Below, in pieces: positions 24,209 to 33,518 of a DNA stretch of 64,000 nucleotides. The notes below the pieces were generated by a model. That model was given only the letters and a program-made list of their open reading frames with translations. It had not been told where the DNA came from and did not search any database. The translations under genes and the position numbers were made by a program. Position 1 is the stretch's first letter; every line of letters begins with the position of its first letter. This stretch comes from Phragmites australis (taxonomy: Eukaryota; Streptophyta; Magnoliopsida; Poales; Poaceae). The stretch spans positions 35,778,501 to 35,842,500 of the forward strand of contig NC_084927.1 in the NCBI RefSeq assembly GCF_958298935.1. Direction: 5' to 3'.

Positions 24209-25709
24209 TAGATGAGGCAGACGTTACTTTGCGGAGTACTTGATCAGCACTAGATGAGGCAGACGTTACTCTGATCAACACGTGGACCTCGAATGGAGAC
24301 ACGGATGGGCCTGTGATACGCGGACAGCTTATCTTGACTCTCTGAAGATAAGGATATGGAACACTCTGAAGATATGCGTGCCACCTTATCAACTGTAGTT
24401 TACAACGCGGATAAAACAAGGTTGCAAATGTAATAACGTCATAACACGTATAGCTCCAGGGAAATAATAAACAAAAAAAAATATTCTCAAGCTAGCGCTT
24501 ACTTAGTTAGAACCGTCCTATATCTTGACTTCCTTCGATCGTCCCCTGCAACGAAGTTGGTCCTGATCAACATGGCGATTAGCCCTGCCTTTCTTCCCTT
24601 AGCAATCGGCAGTAGAATTCCATTTATTTCACAATGCATTTCAATTTCGAGTTCAGATTTGGACAATTCAAACGAAAAATTGCAGGAAAAAAAACCTGAA
24701 TCAGACCGCTTGATTTCAGCAACTCGCTAATGTCCTTGGACCTCTACTGTTTGAGTGTAAGGGATGGTTTTGCAGACTTTGCTTAAGCGTCCACATGTAC
24801 GCTTGATGAATGACACCAGACCTGTCGACATGGGCTTGTCAGGCCGTGCCGTGCCGATTGCTAAGTAAACGGGCACGGTTGCGGCACAGCGGCACGCTCG
24901 GCCCGGCGGCACGGTGGAGGCACGGCTAAGCCCGTCGGCACGGCCAGCCCGCCAACACTCCGGAGAACTACATGGTGATGATCGATGGGGCGCATAGCGA
25001 CATGACGCTCATAGGCAACTTCCAACAGCTAAGTCATTTCATCTGAATGTTGGTTCAAGCTTCTCTGGACATGGAAAGAAGTATTCCCAAATAAAAAGAT
25101 TGTGGTTTCAATTTTTCCATTCTAACGGAAAACAGCTATTGTGACATAGAACAAGTGCCAATTGTGCCAACATATGCTTCTATGTAATAACTTCTTAAAT
25201 AAAGTGAATCAGAACCTGTGCGTTACCAGGCAAGAACGGCAACTCTGACCTTCCAGGATACAAAGCAAGATTTGCTAGATAAGATTCTGAAACCAATGAA
25301 GATTTGTCTTCATTGGTTGAGTATTTATTTGGAAGTTGGTTGCATTCTTTTAACTTGTATCAGACATTGTATTTGGAGCTTTGGTATCAGTAGTTCCAGG
25401 GTTAAGAACTTATGAACCCTTCTTTTCTTCTGTAACATAGAAAATATATTTTTTATCATTCTTCCTTTCTTGCTGACTTTAAGTCTTGGGGTGAGGACGA
25501 TGTGTAACTATTGAGATGTCTAATTGATTACTGCTGCATGTGGGAAAACCAGACTTTCTAAAGAGGACCTCTAAGTAGATAATATGGTTTTGCATTGTTG
25601 ATGTAACCTTGGGTTGATACCACATCTTCTCGGTTTGCACAGAAGTCAACTTCCTATTGGTTTTGGCCATTATCGGAAGAAGTATAGGCTAATAGAGCAG
25701 TGTCAGGTT
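24209..25709. other. Intergenic region with GGCACGG-rich remnant
   Basis: No coding frame is supportable. The stretch about 24840-24955 is made of GGCACG/CGGCAC words typical of grass hAT ends, but I could not pair termini. The remainder is unremarkable. Confidence 0.45.
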
Positions 25710-26175
25710 CGGGGATTTAAATTTTGGCGAAATTTCACTAAATTTTTGGTTTTCCGGCCATGAACAAAAACATGTTTTGGTCAAAAAAATTCAGTGAGAT
25801 TTGAAATTTTTGAATAAATTCTGCTAATATAATACAAATAAACCTAAGTTATGCAAGCAAAAGTTTCTACCGTGATGGTTAAGTTTTTTTTCCTACATGC
25901 AGCAACTGACAAGCGGGGCGTACACAGGCAAAAGAGGGGAAAATTAAATGGGAGCACAGGGATCGAAGGAATGTTATTTCTTAGGGTATGCTGCCTAACC
26001 ACTAGACTACAGGTTGGGTTGCGCATGTGAATTGGAAAGTATTCTATATAAGCATTTCAAAAACTTAAATTTTCAAATTTGTTTAAATTTTGTAAGCGGG
26101 ATTTGGAAGAAAAATCCGGGGAAATTCGTGAATTCCGGGTTTTCCGCCGGTGAACGAAAAAAATTGAAATCCCTG
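25710..26175. mobile_element. hAT-type non-autonomous element, 466 bp
   Basis: Left end CGGGGATTTAAATTTTGG and right end AAAAAATTGAAATCCCTG are inverted repeats (CAGGGATTTCAATTTTTT inward from the right). Flanks GTCAGGTT (25702-25709) and GCCAGGTT (26176-26183) differ by one base, fitting an 8-bp hAT duplication. There is no coding capacity. Confidence 0.7.
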
Positions 26176-26264
26176 GCCAGGTTATATGATACTCCAGTTC
26201 AGATAATGGATTCTGATGACATGTGAAATTTGCAGATCAAGATCAAATAAAAGAAGACATGATA

Positions 26265-26425
26265 TACGTGGCATCTATTGAGTACCGTATAAAACTATAA
26301 CATTTAAAGCTACTAGTGTTTGAAATTTGCAGAGTCTTTAGCTAGTCTTATCTATGGAGTACCGTATTAAACTACAGCATGTAAAGCTACTAGTATTTGA
26401 TTGCAGAGCAGAGTCTTTAGCTAGT
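26265..26425 (-). repeat. Two-copy tandem repeat 3' of the first MATH-BTB gene
   Basis: GAGTACCGTATWAAACTAYA..TTTAAAGCTACTAGT..TTGCAGAGTCTTTAGCTAGTCT occurs twice side by side (period about 75 bp), immediately after the MATH-BTB stop codon. It therefore falls in its 3'UTR or just beyond. Confidence 0.65.
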
Positions 26426-27481
26426 CTAGGAAGATGGGGGATTGTCACATATGTTGGCAATGTTAATTGCCTTCCTGATTAACTCTTTCATAATAGCAGG
26501 GCAGCTTCGGGCTAAATACTCAAACTCTTCAGTTTCGACGACTGCAAGTAGAGTGGTTGAGGAGCCGAGGAATTCGAAGCATGCCTCTTTAAGACCGCAA
26601 CAATGGTGCTTCTCTGCTAGCGCCAGGATAATCGCTACAGAGCTCTTATCAATGTGTTTATACAACCTATGCTCACACATCAGCTTTAGCCTTTGCAGGC
26701 AATACCTGTCCGCTGTAGCAAGCAAATGTTGAGTCATTGCAGACTCATCTTCCTGCTCCATCTCTGGCCATGTATCTGTGTATATGAAAGTAAGCAGAGC
26801 TCTGAACACTTGTGCCTCCATGTCATCTATTCGTATGATGTTGCTAGTGGTACCCTCCTTCATTGGGCCGTAGAGCTGTGCCTTGAAGACCGGCGACCGT
26901 GCCCCAAGCACGATCCGATGTGCAGGAAACGTCTCCTCACCGACTCGGAATTCAACATCGGCGAGCTCCTTGGTTAACAAAAGGTTACCGAGATGCTGTT
27001 GCATGTCAGACGGTGGCACCATGATGGATGGTGCTTCCTTGACAATATGTATCCGGACCTTGATGCTGAAACAATCATCCTTGAGATGCTCGGATCGCTC
27101 CAAGTCTTCCCTTTTGACGAACCTCTCACATCCAAAGGCTCTATTTACAGAGAAGTTATTCGTGTCGGTGATATGGATATAGAACGGCAGACTGAAAGTA
27201 GCCTTCGCCATCAAGGGCTCATCGACAATATCAACAAGAAGGATATACAAGGAGATAAAATCAGTGTTCCCGTCGTTGCCCGGACTCCCCTGGGGTCGGT
27301 AACTGACACACCACGTACGGCCTCTCGCACGGAACGGGCAAGAACTGAATTCAGGCCGGCCACAATGGGCGTTTAAGGTCCTGGAGTACCCGACGATCTT
27401 GACCAGGTGGTGCTCTCTCACGGAGACGATGGTGGTGGCGGAGCGCGACGGGTGGCCGGCACTCGACGCAGAGGTCGCCAT
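26426..27481 (-). CDS. MATH-BTB protein 1 (CUL3 substrate adaptor), single exon
   Basis: MATH-BTB proteins bind substrates through MATH and CUL3 ubiquitin ligase through BTB. The 351-aa frame has a MATH domain (about residues 15-150: HHLVKIVGYSRTLN, FISLYILLVDIVDEPLMAKATF, GCERFVKREDLERSEHLKDDC). The BTB domain follows (about 170-285: LADVEFRVGEETFPAHRIVLGARSPVFKA, RIDDMEAQVFRALLTFIYTDTWPE). The BACK-like tail has ILALAEKHHCCGLKEACFEFL. The start at 27481 (PPAT-M) lines up with that of the second gene. An in-frame ATG ten codons upstream (27511) lies inside the MITE at 27506-27922, so it is probably a chance extension. Grass genomes carry large, fast-evolving MATH-BTB clusters. This copy and the one at 30843-32048 are tandem paralogues on the same strand. 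Confidence 0.9.
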   Translation of the reverse strand: MATSASSAGHPSRSATTIVSVREHHLVKIVGYSRTLNAHCGRPEFSSCPFRARGRTWCVSYRPQGSPGNDGNTDFISLYILLVDIVDEPLMAKATFSLPFYIHITDTNNFSVNRAFGCERFVKREDLERSEHLKDDCFSIKVRIHIVKEAPSIMVPPSDMQQHLGNLLLTKELADVEFRVGEETFPAHRIVLGARSPVFKAQLYGPMKEGTTSNIIRIDDMEAQVFRALLTFIYTDTWPEMEQEDESAMTQHLLATADRYCLQRLKLMCEHRLYKHIDKSSVAIILALAEKHHCCGLKEACFEFLGSSTTLLAVVETEEFEYLARSCPAIMKELIRKAINIANICDNPPSS

Positions 27482-27505
27482 GGTGGCTGGTGGGATAATG
27501 GCTAA

Positions 27506-27922
27506 GGTCATCCTCCAATAACCACATTAAATTTTTATCCTCAAAAATACTATTACAGCATCCCTTATCACTATTACAACATCTTTTATTTTTTTTTATC
27601 TCCAATAGCTACCTTATTTTCTACCTTCTACTCCTCTTTTTCTCTCTACGAGTCCGCTATCAGCCTCTGTAAACAGTAATGCTACAGTAACAGACATTGT
27701 TTTCTGTATCCGGGCCCACTGCAGTCTCTGTGAGCAGTGTTGCTACAGCACCGCTACATATTACGGGTGCTACAGTTGTTCCGTAAAGTTGCGGGTACGT
27801 TTTCTCTCTCCGCAGTACTGTAGCGCACTGTAGCACCGGATACTGACTGGAGCTGCTACAGTACCCCCGCAAATCACTGTAGCATCGGATCTGCAGAAAT
27901 ACCTCCTCTGCTGGAGATGACC
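27506..27922. mobile_element. Tourist-like (PIF/Harbinger) MITE at the 5' edge of MATH-BTB 1
   Basis: Ends are GGTCATCCTCCA and, inverted, GGTCATCTCCAG, with perfect TAA flanks (27503-27505 and 27923-27925). The interior carries many CTACAG/CTGTAG words and matches the element at 23894. It lies only 24 bp upstream of the likely MATH-BTB 1 start codon, so it must supply most of that gene's 5'UTR or core promoter, or block it. Confidence 0.88.
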
Positions 27923-27925
27923 TAA

Positions 27926-28400
27926 CGGAGCCGATTGCAGGGCAGGGATAGGTTGGGTTCTTGCCTTTTCTTTTTAAGAGGTAGGGGATGGAGACGGAAA
28001 AAAAGAACCTACGTGCAGCTGATATATCAGAGTCGAACTCTACCTGAGTGCATAATATGGTGTTCGAGTCGAACTCGATCTTTAGCTGTGATCGATAAGG
28101 CCACGTACAACGCCACCTACATGGGGGCTCTTGATGGAAGTTACGTTGATTTGCTTGCCACCGTGGAACACTGGTCAAGCGCCTGCAGACGAGTCGTCGC
28201 TCGAGTAGGCATCCGACGTCTGGAGGGGACAAATGGGTTAGACTTTTTTCCTAGATGGTTACACAGCTCTTAGCTATTTAAGCATCCCTAAAATATAGTT
28301 ATTTTTGTTGTAGGTTTAGACTCTTGTACAGTTACGCGATGATGTAGCATTTTTCTCTCTTTTAAAAGTCTGTATAAATGTTTATGTATTATACGTGCCC
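27926..28400. other. Short gap, no gene recognised
   Basis: A 112-codon open frame (27935-28273) has no recognisable motif and no family resemblance that I can see. It may be a chance frame or part of the decayed retroelement that follows. Confidence 0.4.
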
Positions 28401-28404
28401 TAAG

Positions 28405-29577
28405 CAGGCAGTAAGAGTTCGGGTGACGTGGCAATCAGCACATGATGACTTTTTGAAGATCAATGTGGATGGTGCGTATAACGAGAAGAACCGCCAAGGT
28501 ACTCCTGCAGTGGTCATTAGAGCAACTCCAACAGCAACTCCATATTTTACCATCCATATCCCCATATAGATTACCATCTATAAAGATTCCTCCTCCATAA
28601 TACTCCACCACTCCAACAGCACATCCATATTTCACCCTCTATATTCTCTCTCCTATTTTTTAATAGTATTCTATAACTAACAATATATTCGTAACGACTA
28701 TATTTTTATAACGGCTATATTTCTAACGGTTATTTCTCCAACGGCTATTTTTTCAACGGTTATTTCTCCAACGGCTATTTTTTCATCGCCACCAAGTCCC
28801 TCACCATCAGGACCAGCGTTGCTGGATGCGGCTACGGCTCCGATCGTTTCGCTCCCATCTCGCCGGCCATCTCCATCACACCGCACCTCTACTCGCTGTC
28901 GCCGCTGTTGTCTACGTTCGTGTCGGCACTGCAGTCCCCGTACATGTCGCCTCGAGACCTTGAGCCACCGGCGCGCAGCTGCAGCTGCGCCAGGAAACCA
29001 CGGCTGCTGCCGTCAGTGCCACCACCACCGCGGCGCCGGCGCCGGTGTCATGCTCCAACGGTTCCCACTCGGAGGATATCGACGCGCCCAGCGCGTCCCT
29101 CACGCCGCCGTCAGAGCGCTACGACTCCAGTGGCATCAACGCGGCCAAGATTTCCGACGGCGGTGGCGGCGCCGGCGGCGGCCGCCCCACGCTCGATGCG
29201 TAACCAGGTGGCGACGAGTTCATGCACGCAACCCCGCGTGCGCCCTTCTCTCTCCCTTTGGATCGAGCCGCCGACGCTCGGGGCGGAGTCGCGATGGTGG
29301 CGGGAGCAAGCGTCGGTTGGGGGATAGCGTGCGGGGAGAGGCACGCCAGATATGGCGTGCGGGAGGACGGAGATAGCGTGCCCGTGAAAATAGCGGATGG
29401 GATAGATCGTCTGTTGGAGACGGATTTGAAGATATTTTGGATTTACAGTGAGATAGAGGATGGAATAGAAGCTCTCTTGGAGTTGCTCTTAGAGATGCTG
29501 GATGGAATTTCTTGAGCGCAGGAGGAGATTGGTACGAATGTATGCCCAACTCTCTTGTCGCCGAGGCTAGCTTTTAG
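28405..29577 (+). pseudogene. Retroelement RNase H fragment split by a MITE
   Basis: The left part encodes VTWQSAHDDF, LKINVDGAY and QGTPAVVI, the start of a plant LINE-type RNase H domain (first catalytic Asp in NVDGAY). It stops at 28516-28519, where the element 28520-29488 is inserted. The domain resumes after 29489 with RDAGWNFLSAGGDWYE and PNSLVAEAS in the same frame if the insert and one TTA are ignored. It then meets a stop and another MITE (about 29578). So this was already a non-coding relic, or became one after the insertions. Confidence 0.75.
28520..29488. mobile_element. Pack-type Harbinger-like MITE carrying a GC-rich gene fragment, 969 bp
   Basis: Ends GAGCAACTCCAACAGC and, inverted, GAGCAACTCCAAGAG, with perfect TTA flanks (28517-28519 and 29489-29491). 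The outer about 250 bp on each side are AT-rich and repetitive (CTCCA, AACGGCTAT words). The centre (about 28800-29215) is over 60% GC and has coding-like frames: SITPHLYSLSPLLSTF and PYMSPRDLEPP in one phase, then SNGSHSEDIDAPSASLTPPS and ERYDSSGINAAKISDGG in another. That composition switch suggests a captured host gene piece with a frame shift. I cannot name the source gene. Confidence 0.8.
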
Positions 29578-29727
29578 CAGAGATGCAAGTTTTGTATTTT
29601 TTAATTATTGGGTTGATCCAAAATTAAAAAAATAAACTAAAGATTTACTCCCACCTAGTTAAGTTAAGAAAAATAAATAAATTAAGTGTAACCCAAAACT
29701 ACCCATTAAATACCCACTTGCATCCCT
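29578..29727. mobile_element. Small hAT-like MITE candidate
   Basis: Begins CAGAGATGCAAGT and ends ACTTGCATCCCT, an inverted repeat close to the CAGGGATGCAAGTGGG ends of grass hAT MITEs. The interior is AT-rich. I found no clear 8-bp duplication. It abuts the 3' side of the RNase H relic. Confidence 0.45.
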
Positions 29728-30842
29728 ACTTGCAAGAGTCATTATTGCCTAGCTAACTTTGCTTGTGGTCAGCGTAGGTGGCATGTTGCTGCACCGCTTG
29801 TTTTTAAGTTGTAACCAACGTGACTGTAGTTCTTTGATTTTTTTTTATGATAAAAGAGCTCATATGATTAAAAAAAGAAAGAAAAAATCTACGAAAATCC
29901 TATGTGATACTAGGTTGCGATCCCAATCGAAACTGACGTAGGCATGGGCTTCCTGTTAAACTGTGATATAGATTTGGTCATCAAATCTAGGAACATGTTG
30001 TTTGTCACAAGGGCATTGTTTACGCTCGAGAAAACCTAAACGTGGCCCGGCGCGTTTGGAGGAAGGTAATGAGCACTTCGGATAGGCCCTGTGTCATTTC
30101 TTGCAACAATTGCATCTGTCTATTTCATGCGCAATACTTCATTATGTAGCTTTTTTTCCTCTGTTACCAGAACGACGCACACTACGGATATATCACCACA
30201 CACGTGTACTAGACTCATACACCCACAAATGTATCTCTATCATATGTCTACAAATAAAACCGTTAAAAACACTCGTATGTAAATCATGAGTACCTAGATT
30301 TGAACCCTGATAGGTGAAGTAGTATTCTCACTAGAGGTCGTTCCTCACACTGTAGCTAATTGGCATACAAAGCTTGTCAAAAACATGTTTTTTGTGTTTG
30401 AGATACATCAAGAGTCAGAGGAAGATGGAATTGTTTTAGCGTTGCTAACGTCTTTGGTGCTTGCAGAGCCCTGCAATAAAAGTATGTGTGGGTACATCAT
30501 CCCATGGCATGTATTTAACAAACCTATGCGTAATGTCTGCATTTCCTCTCTTAAATCAACTTCTTTAATGGGAGATTAGCAAAATACAAAAGACCGAGCC
30601 AACATTGTCAAAATGCACAAACCAACGAGGTGTTTATATATCAAAACTAGTTGTTCTCCACAAAGTATTCAATGAGTAATCAAAATAGGACACGGATATA
30701 CTCCTCGTCCTCTTGAGTACATTGCATTAAACTAGCAGATGTAAACCAACTATTATCTGCCGTTAGGACTACTAAATTATGCTACGCATTTGACAAGCAT
30801 TTAGTTAATAATTATGTGCAACTGGAATTCCATCAATGAAAC
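29728..30842. other. Intergenic region between the MATH-BTB genes
   Basis: No supportable gene on either strand. On the minus strand near 30310 a GGGTTCAAATCTAGG word resembles an RNA polymerase III B box, but I could not place a matching A box. The last about 250 bp form the 3' flank of MATH-BTB 2. Confidence 0.4.
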
Positions 30843-32048
30843 TTATGTTGATGGCTTGATGACGCTTTGCCTCTCCTGATTCCACCCCAAATTTTTTGCC
30901 TTTTCCAGATGGCGAGTAAGAACATCGGAAACTAGCTCCTTTGTAATAGTAGGCCAAGTAAGGGCTAAACGCTCAAACTCTTCAGTTTTCAGAACTTTTA
31001 CCTTTTTCAGATTGCGAGTAAGAACATTGGAAATTAGCTCCTTTGTAATAGTAGGGTAAGTCAGGGCTAGACACTCAAACTCTTTAGTTTTCAGGACAGT
31101 AAGCAGCGTTGCCGAGGAGCCAAGGACATCAAAGCATGCCTCCTTAAGAGCAAGGCAGTTATGCTTCTCTGCTAGCGCCAAGATAGTTGCCACACAGCTC
31201 GTATCAATGTGGTTGCACAACTTTTCTTCACAGATCAACTTTAGCCTTTGCATGCCATACCGATCCGATGCGATAAGCAAATGTTGAGACATCGCTGGCT
31301 CTTGTTCATGCTCCATCTCTGGCCATGCATCTGTGTATACGAAAGTAAGCAAAGCCCTGAACACGTGTGCCTCCATATCATCTATTTGTATGACGTCTGT
31401 GGTGGTGCCCTCCTTGATCGGGCCAAAGAGCTCTGCCTTGAAGACTGGCGACCGAGCCCCGAGCAACAATCGGTGCGCAGCAAACGTCTCCCCACTGACT
31501 CGAAATTCAACATCGGTGTGCTCTTTGCTCCACAAGAGATCGCCGAGATGCCGATGCATGTCAGACAGTGGCACCACTGTGGATGGCGCTTCCTTGACAA
31601 TACGTACATCTACCCTAACGGCGAAGCAATCATCTTTGAGATGCTCCGATCGCTCCAACTCTTTCCTTCTGATGAACCTCTCGTACCCCTTCAATCCTGG
31701 TGCCGAGAAAGTAACCGTGGCGGTATGCCTATAGGATCGCACCGGTTTCTGGTCTTGGTCGAGCAAACTGAATGTAGTCTTAACTGTCACGGCCTCATCG
31801 ACAGGATCGACGAGAGAGAGATATAAAGAGATGAAACTGTGGTTTCCGATGCGGGATCCCATGGGGTAGTAGCGCAATTTCCAGGTATGGCCTCCCGCAT
31901 AGAACAAGCATGACTCGAATGAAGGCCTGCAACTGATGTTAATGGTTCTCGAGTACCCATCGATCTTGAGCACATGGTAGGCTCTCGCGGACGCGATGGT
32001 GGCGTCGGAGCACGACGGGTCGCTGCCCTTGGACGCGGTCCTTGTCAT
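30843..32048 (-). CDS. MATH-BTB protein 2 with duplicated C-terminal segment
   Basis: A 401-aa CUL3-adaptor type protein, single exon. MATH (about residues 15-160): YHVLKIDGYSRTIN, GNHSFISLYLSLVDPVDEAV, GYERFIRRKELERSEHLKDD. BTB (about 180-295): LGDLLWSKEHTDVEFRVSG, FAAHRLLLGARSPVFKAELF, QIDDMEAHVFRALLTFVYTD. Then ILALAEKHNCLALKEACFDV. Residues 318-351 and 352-385 are two tandem copies of a 34-aa unit (VLKTKEFECLALTYPTITKE and VLKTEEFERLALTWPTITKE, each continuing in parallel). It is paralogous to the gene at 26426-27481, which has one such unit. The start at 32048 is chosen because the longer frame from 32141 begins within the TATA box at 32130-32137, and PPATM aligns with the paralogue. Confidence 0.92.
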   Translation of the reverse strand: MTRTASKGSDPSCSDATIASARAYHVLKIDGYSRTINISCRPSFESCLFYAGGHTWKLRYYPMGSRIGNHSFISLYLSLVDPVDEAVTVKTTFSLLDQDQKPVRSYRHTATVTFSAPGLKGYERFIRRKELERSEHLKDDCFAVRVDVRIVKEAPSTVVPLSDMHRHLGDLLWSKEHTDVEFRVSGETFAAHRLLLGARSPVFKAELFGPIKEGTTTDVIQIDDMEAHVFRALLTFVYTDAWPEMEHEQEPAMSQHLLIASDRYGMQRLKLICEEKLCNHIDTSCVATILALAEKHNCLALKEACFDVLGSSATLLTVLKTKEFECLALTYPTITKELISNVLTRNLKKVKVLKTEEFERLALTWPTITKELVSDVLTRHLEKAKNLGWNQERQSVIKPST

Positions 32049-32129
32049 GGTGGCTGGTGGATCCCTAAAGTCGGGCGTGGGGGCAGGAACGGAGTCGATT
32101 ATATGGAGATCAGGAGTTCGGATTCTATC

Positions 32130-32137
32130 TTTATATA
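32130..32137 (-). promoter_or_regulatory. TATA box of MATH-BTB 2
   Basis: TATATAAA on the minus strand, 82 bp upstream of the start codon at 32048, leaving room for a short leader of about 50 bp. A good match to the plant consensus. Confidence 0.7.
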
Positions 32138-32159
32138 CCACAAAACTGGCCGTTTCCTA

Positions 32160-33259
32160 GTCCGTTTCCTAGTCTATCTGATGAAAGATAAAACAACTAA
32201 TTTAAAAAAGTAAGTTAAAAGAGTAAAATAAAAGAAAGTCACATAGTAGTTTTTTTTCCTTTTATGAATATCTACCACACGGTAAAGAATTCAACGTAGT
32301 GGCGCTGCCATCTATAGTTTTGGATATGTAGAAACTGACAGATAGATGCCATTTTGAGAAGAAAAAAAAGAACCTGTCAGATCTCCTGCCGAGGTTATCT
32401 ACTATGCATATACATCCTTGAAATACTGGGCAAACTTGCAAAAAGAGGAGAACAATCAAGCGCTTGTAGTCTAATCCCCAACCGGTTATCACTGTCAGTT
32501 TGGCTGGAAACAGTAATGATAAAGTATCACTTTTAGTTCATAATCTCCAACGAGCAACTAATTATTGAGGTTGCATGAAACACCCTTTATAATTGTCAGT
32601 TCGTGTTACAAACCGATATTGATGTATCACTGACAATTCGTGACATCAATCAGTAGTGATATCCTCCGTATCACTATCACTTCATGTTACAAACGGGTAG
32701 CGATATTCACCAAAGTTTCATAGCATGAATTGATAGTGATAAGGAGGATGTCACTGTCAGTTTTTGTTTCAAATCGACAATAATAAGTGTACAATATATA
32801 TTGATTCATCTCCTCTAACTTAAACATGAGCAAAACAGACAAGAGTCTGTTCAGCCATTTGTGGCGCCTTGGTGCTTGGAGGCTTTAAAATTTAGAGGAA
32901 TCCAAATACCTTGGCGCTAAGGTTAGTAACATGATCTATATTTTATTTGTAGGTAGCTTTACCTGGTAGGTTGCTCTAAATTTTGAAAGAAAGTGATTTG
33001 TTCCATGGTGATGAAATTTTAAGGAGCTGGAACTACAATTGAGCTCTAATTTAGAAAATAGATTGCAATTACCTCATTGTAGATGTACGAAGATTGCTTA
33101 GATCAAGATGTAGCTCCAATTTAAGGTTTGAATCTAGTTCAATTGTAATTTATGGTGGATGAGCTCATGAGGGTTTTTTTTATTTAGACTATTTATATAG
33201 TTAATAATATAGCTAGGTTAATAGCTATATAGATATATGAGTTATCTAGATCGTTTATA
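32160..33259. other. Intergenic region with repeated GATAGTGATA/CACTGTCAG words
   Basis: From about 32500 to 32790, short words such as TATCACT, CACTGTCAGTT and GTTACAAACC recur in both orientations. This looks like the subterminal region of a CACTA-type element, but no terminal CACTA with 3-bp duplication was found. No gene. Confidence 0.4.
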
Positions 33260-33516
33260 CTTCCTCCGGTTTTAAATATACGACACTTTGACCAAGATCA
33301 GGTTAAATTTTTAAAATTTTGATCGTTAATAGCTTTTAAAATATTTTGTTTAGAAACATAAAAATCATACGTGTAGGTTTGTTTTGAAAAATATTTTCAT
33401 AATATTATATTTTTATTAGATATTATGACTATATTCTAATAGAAAATGGTGATCAAAATTTTAAAAGTTTGACCGGATCTTTAGTCAAAGTGTCATATAT
33501 TTAAAACCGGAGGGAG
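33260..33516. mobile_element. Stowaway MITE (Tc1/mariner), 257 bp
   Basis: Starts CTTCCTCCGGTTTTAAATAT and ends ATATTTAAAACCGGAGGGAG, long matching inverted ends carrying GACACTTTGAC and GTCAAAGTGTC inside. TA flanks both sides (33258-33259 and 33517-33518). A textbook Stowaway structure. Confidence 0.9.
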
Positions 33517-33518
33517 TA

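Noticed and set aside
25980..26035. Sequence like a tRNA (CCTAACCACTAGACTACAGG)
   Set aside because: It lies inside a hAT-type element and cannot be folded into a full cloverleaf with an acceptor stem.
27935..28273. 112-codon frame between MITE and RNase H relic
   Set aside because: No motif, no paralogue in the window, and mixed composition; treated as chance.
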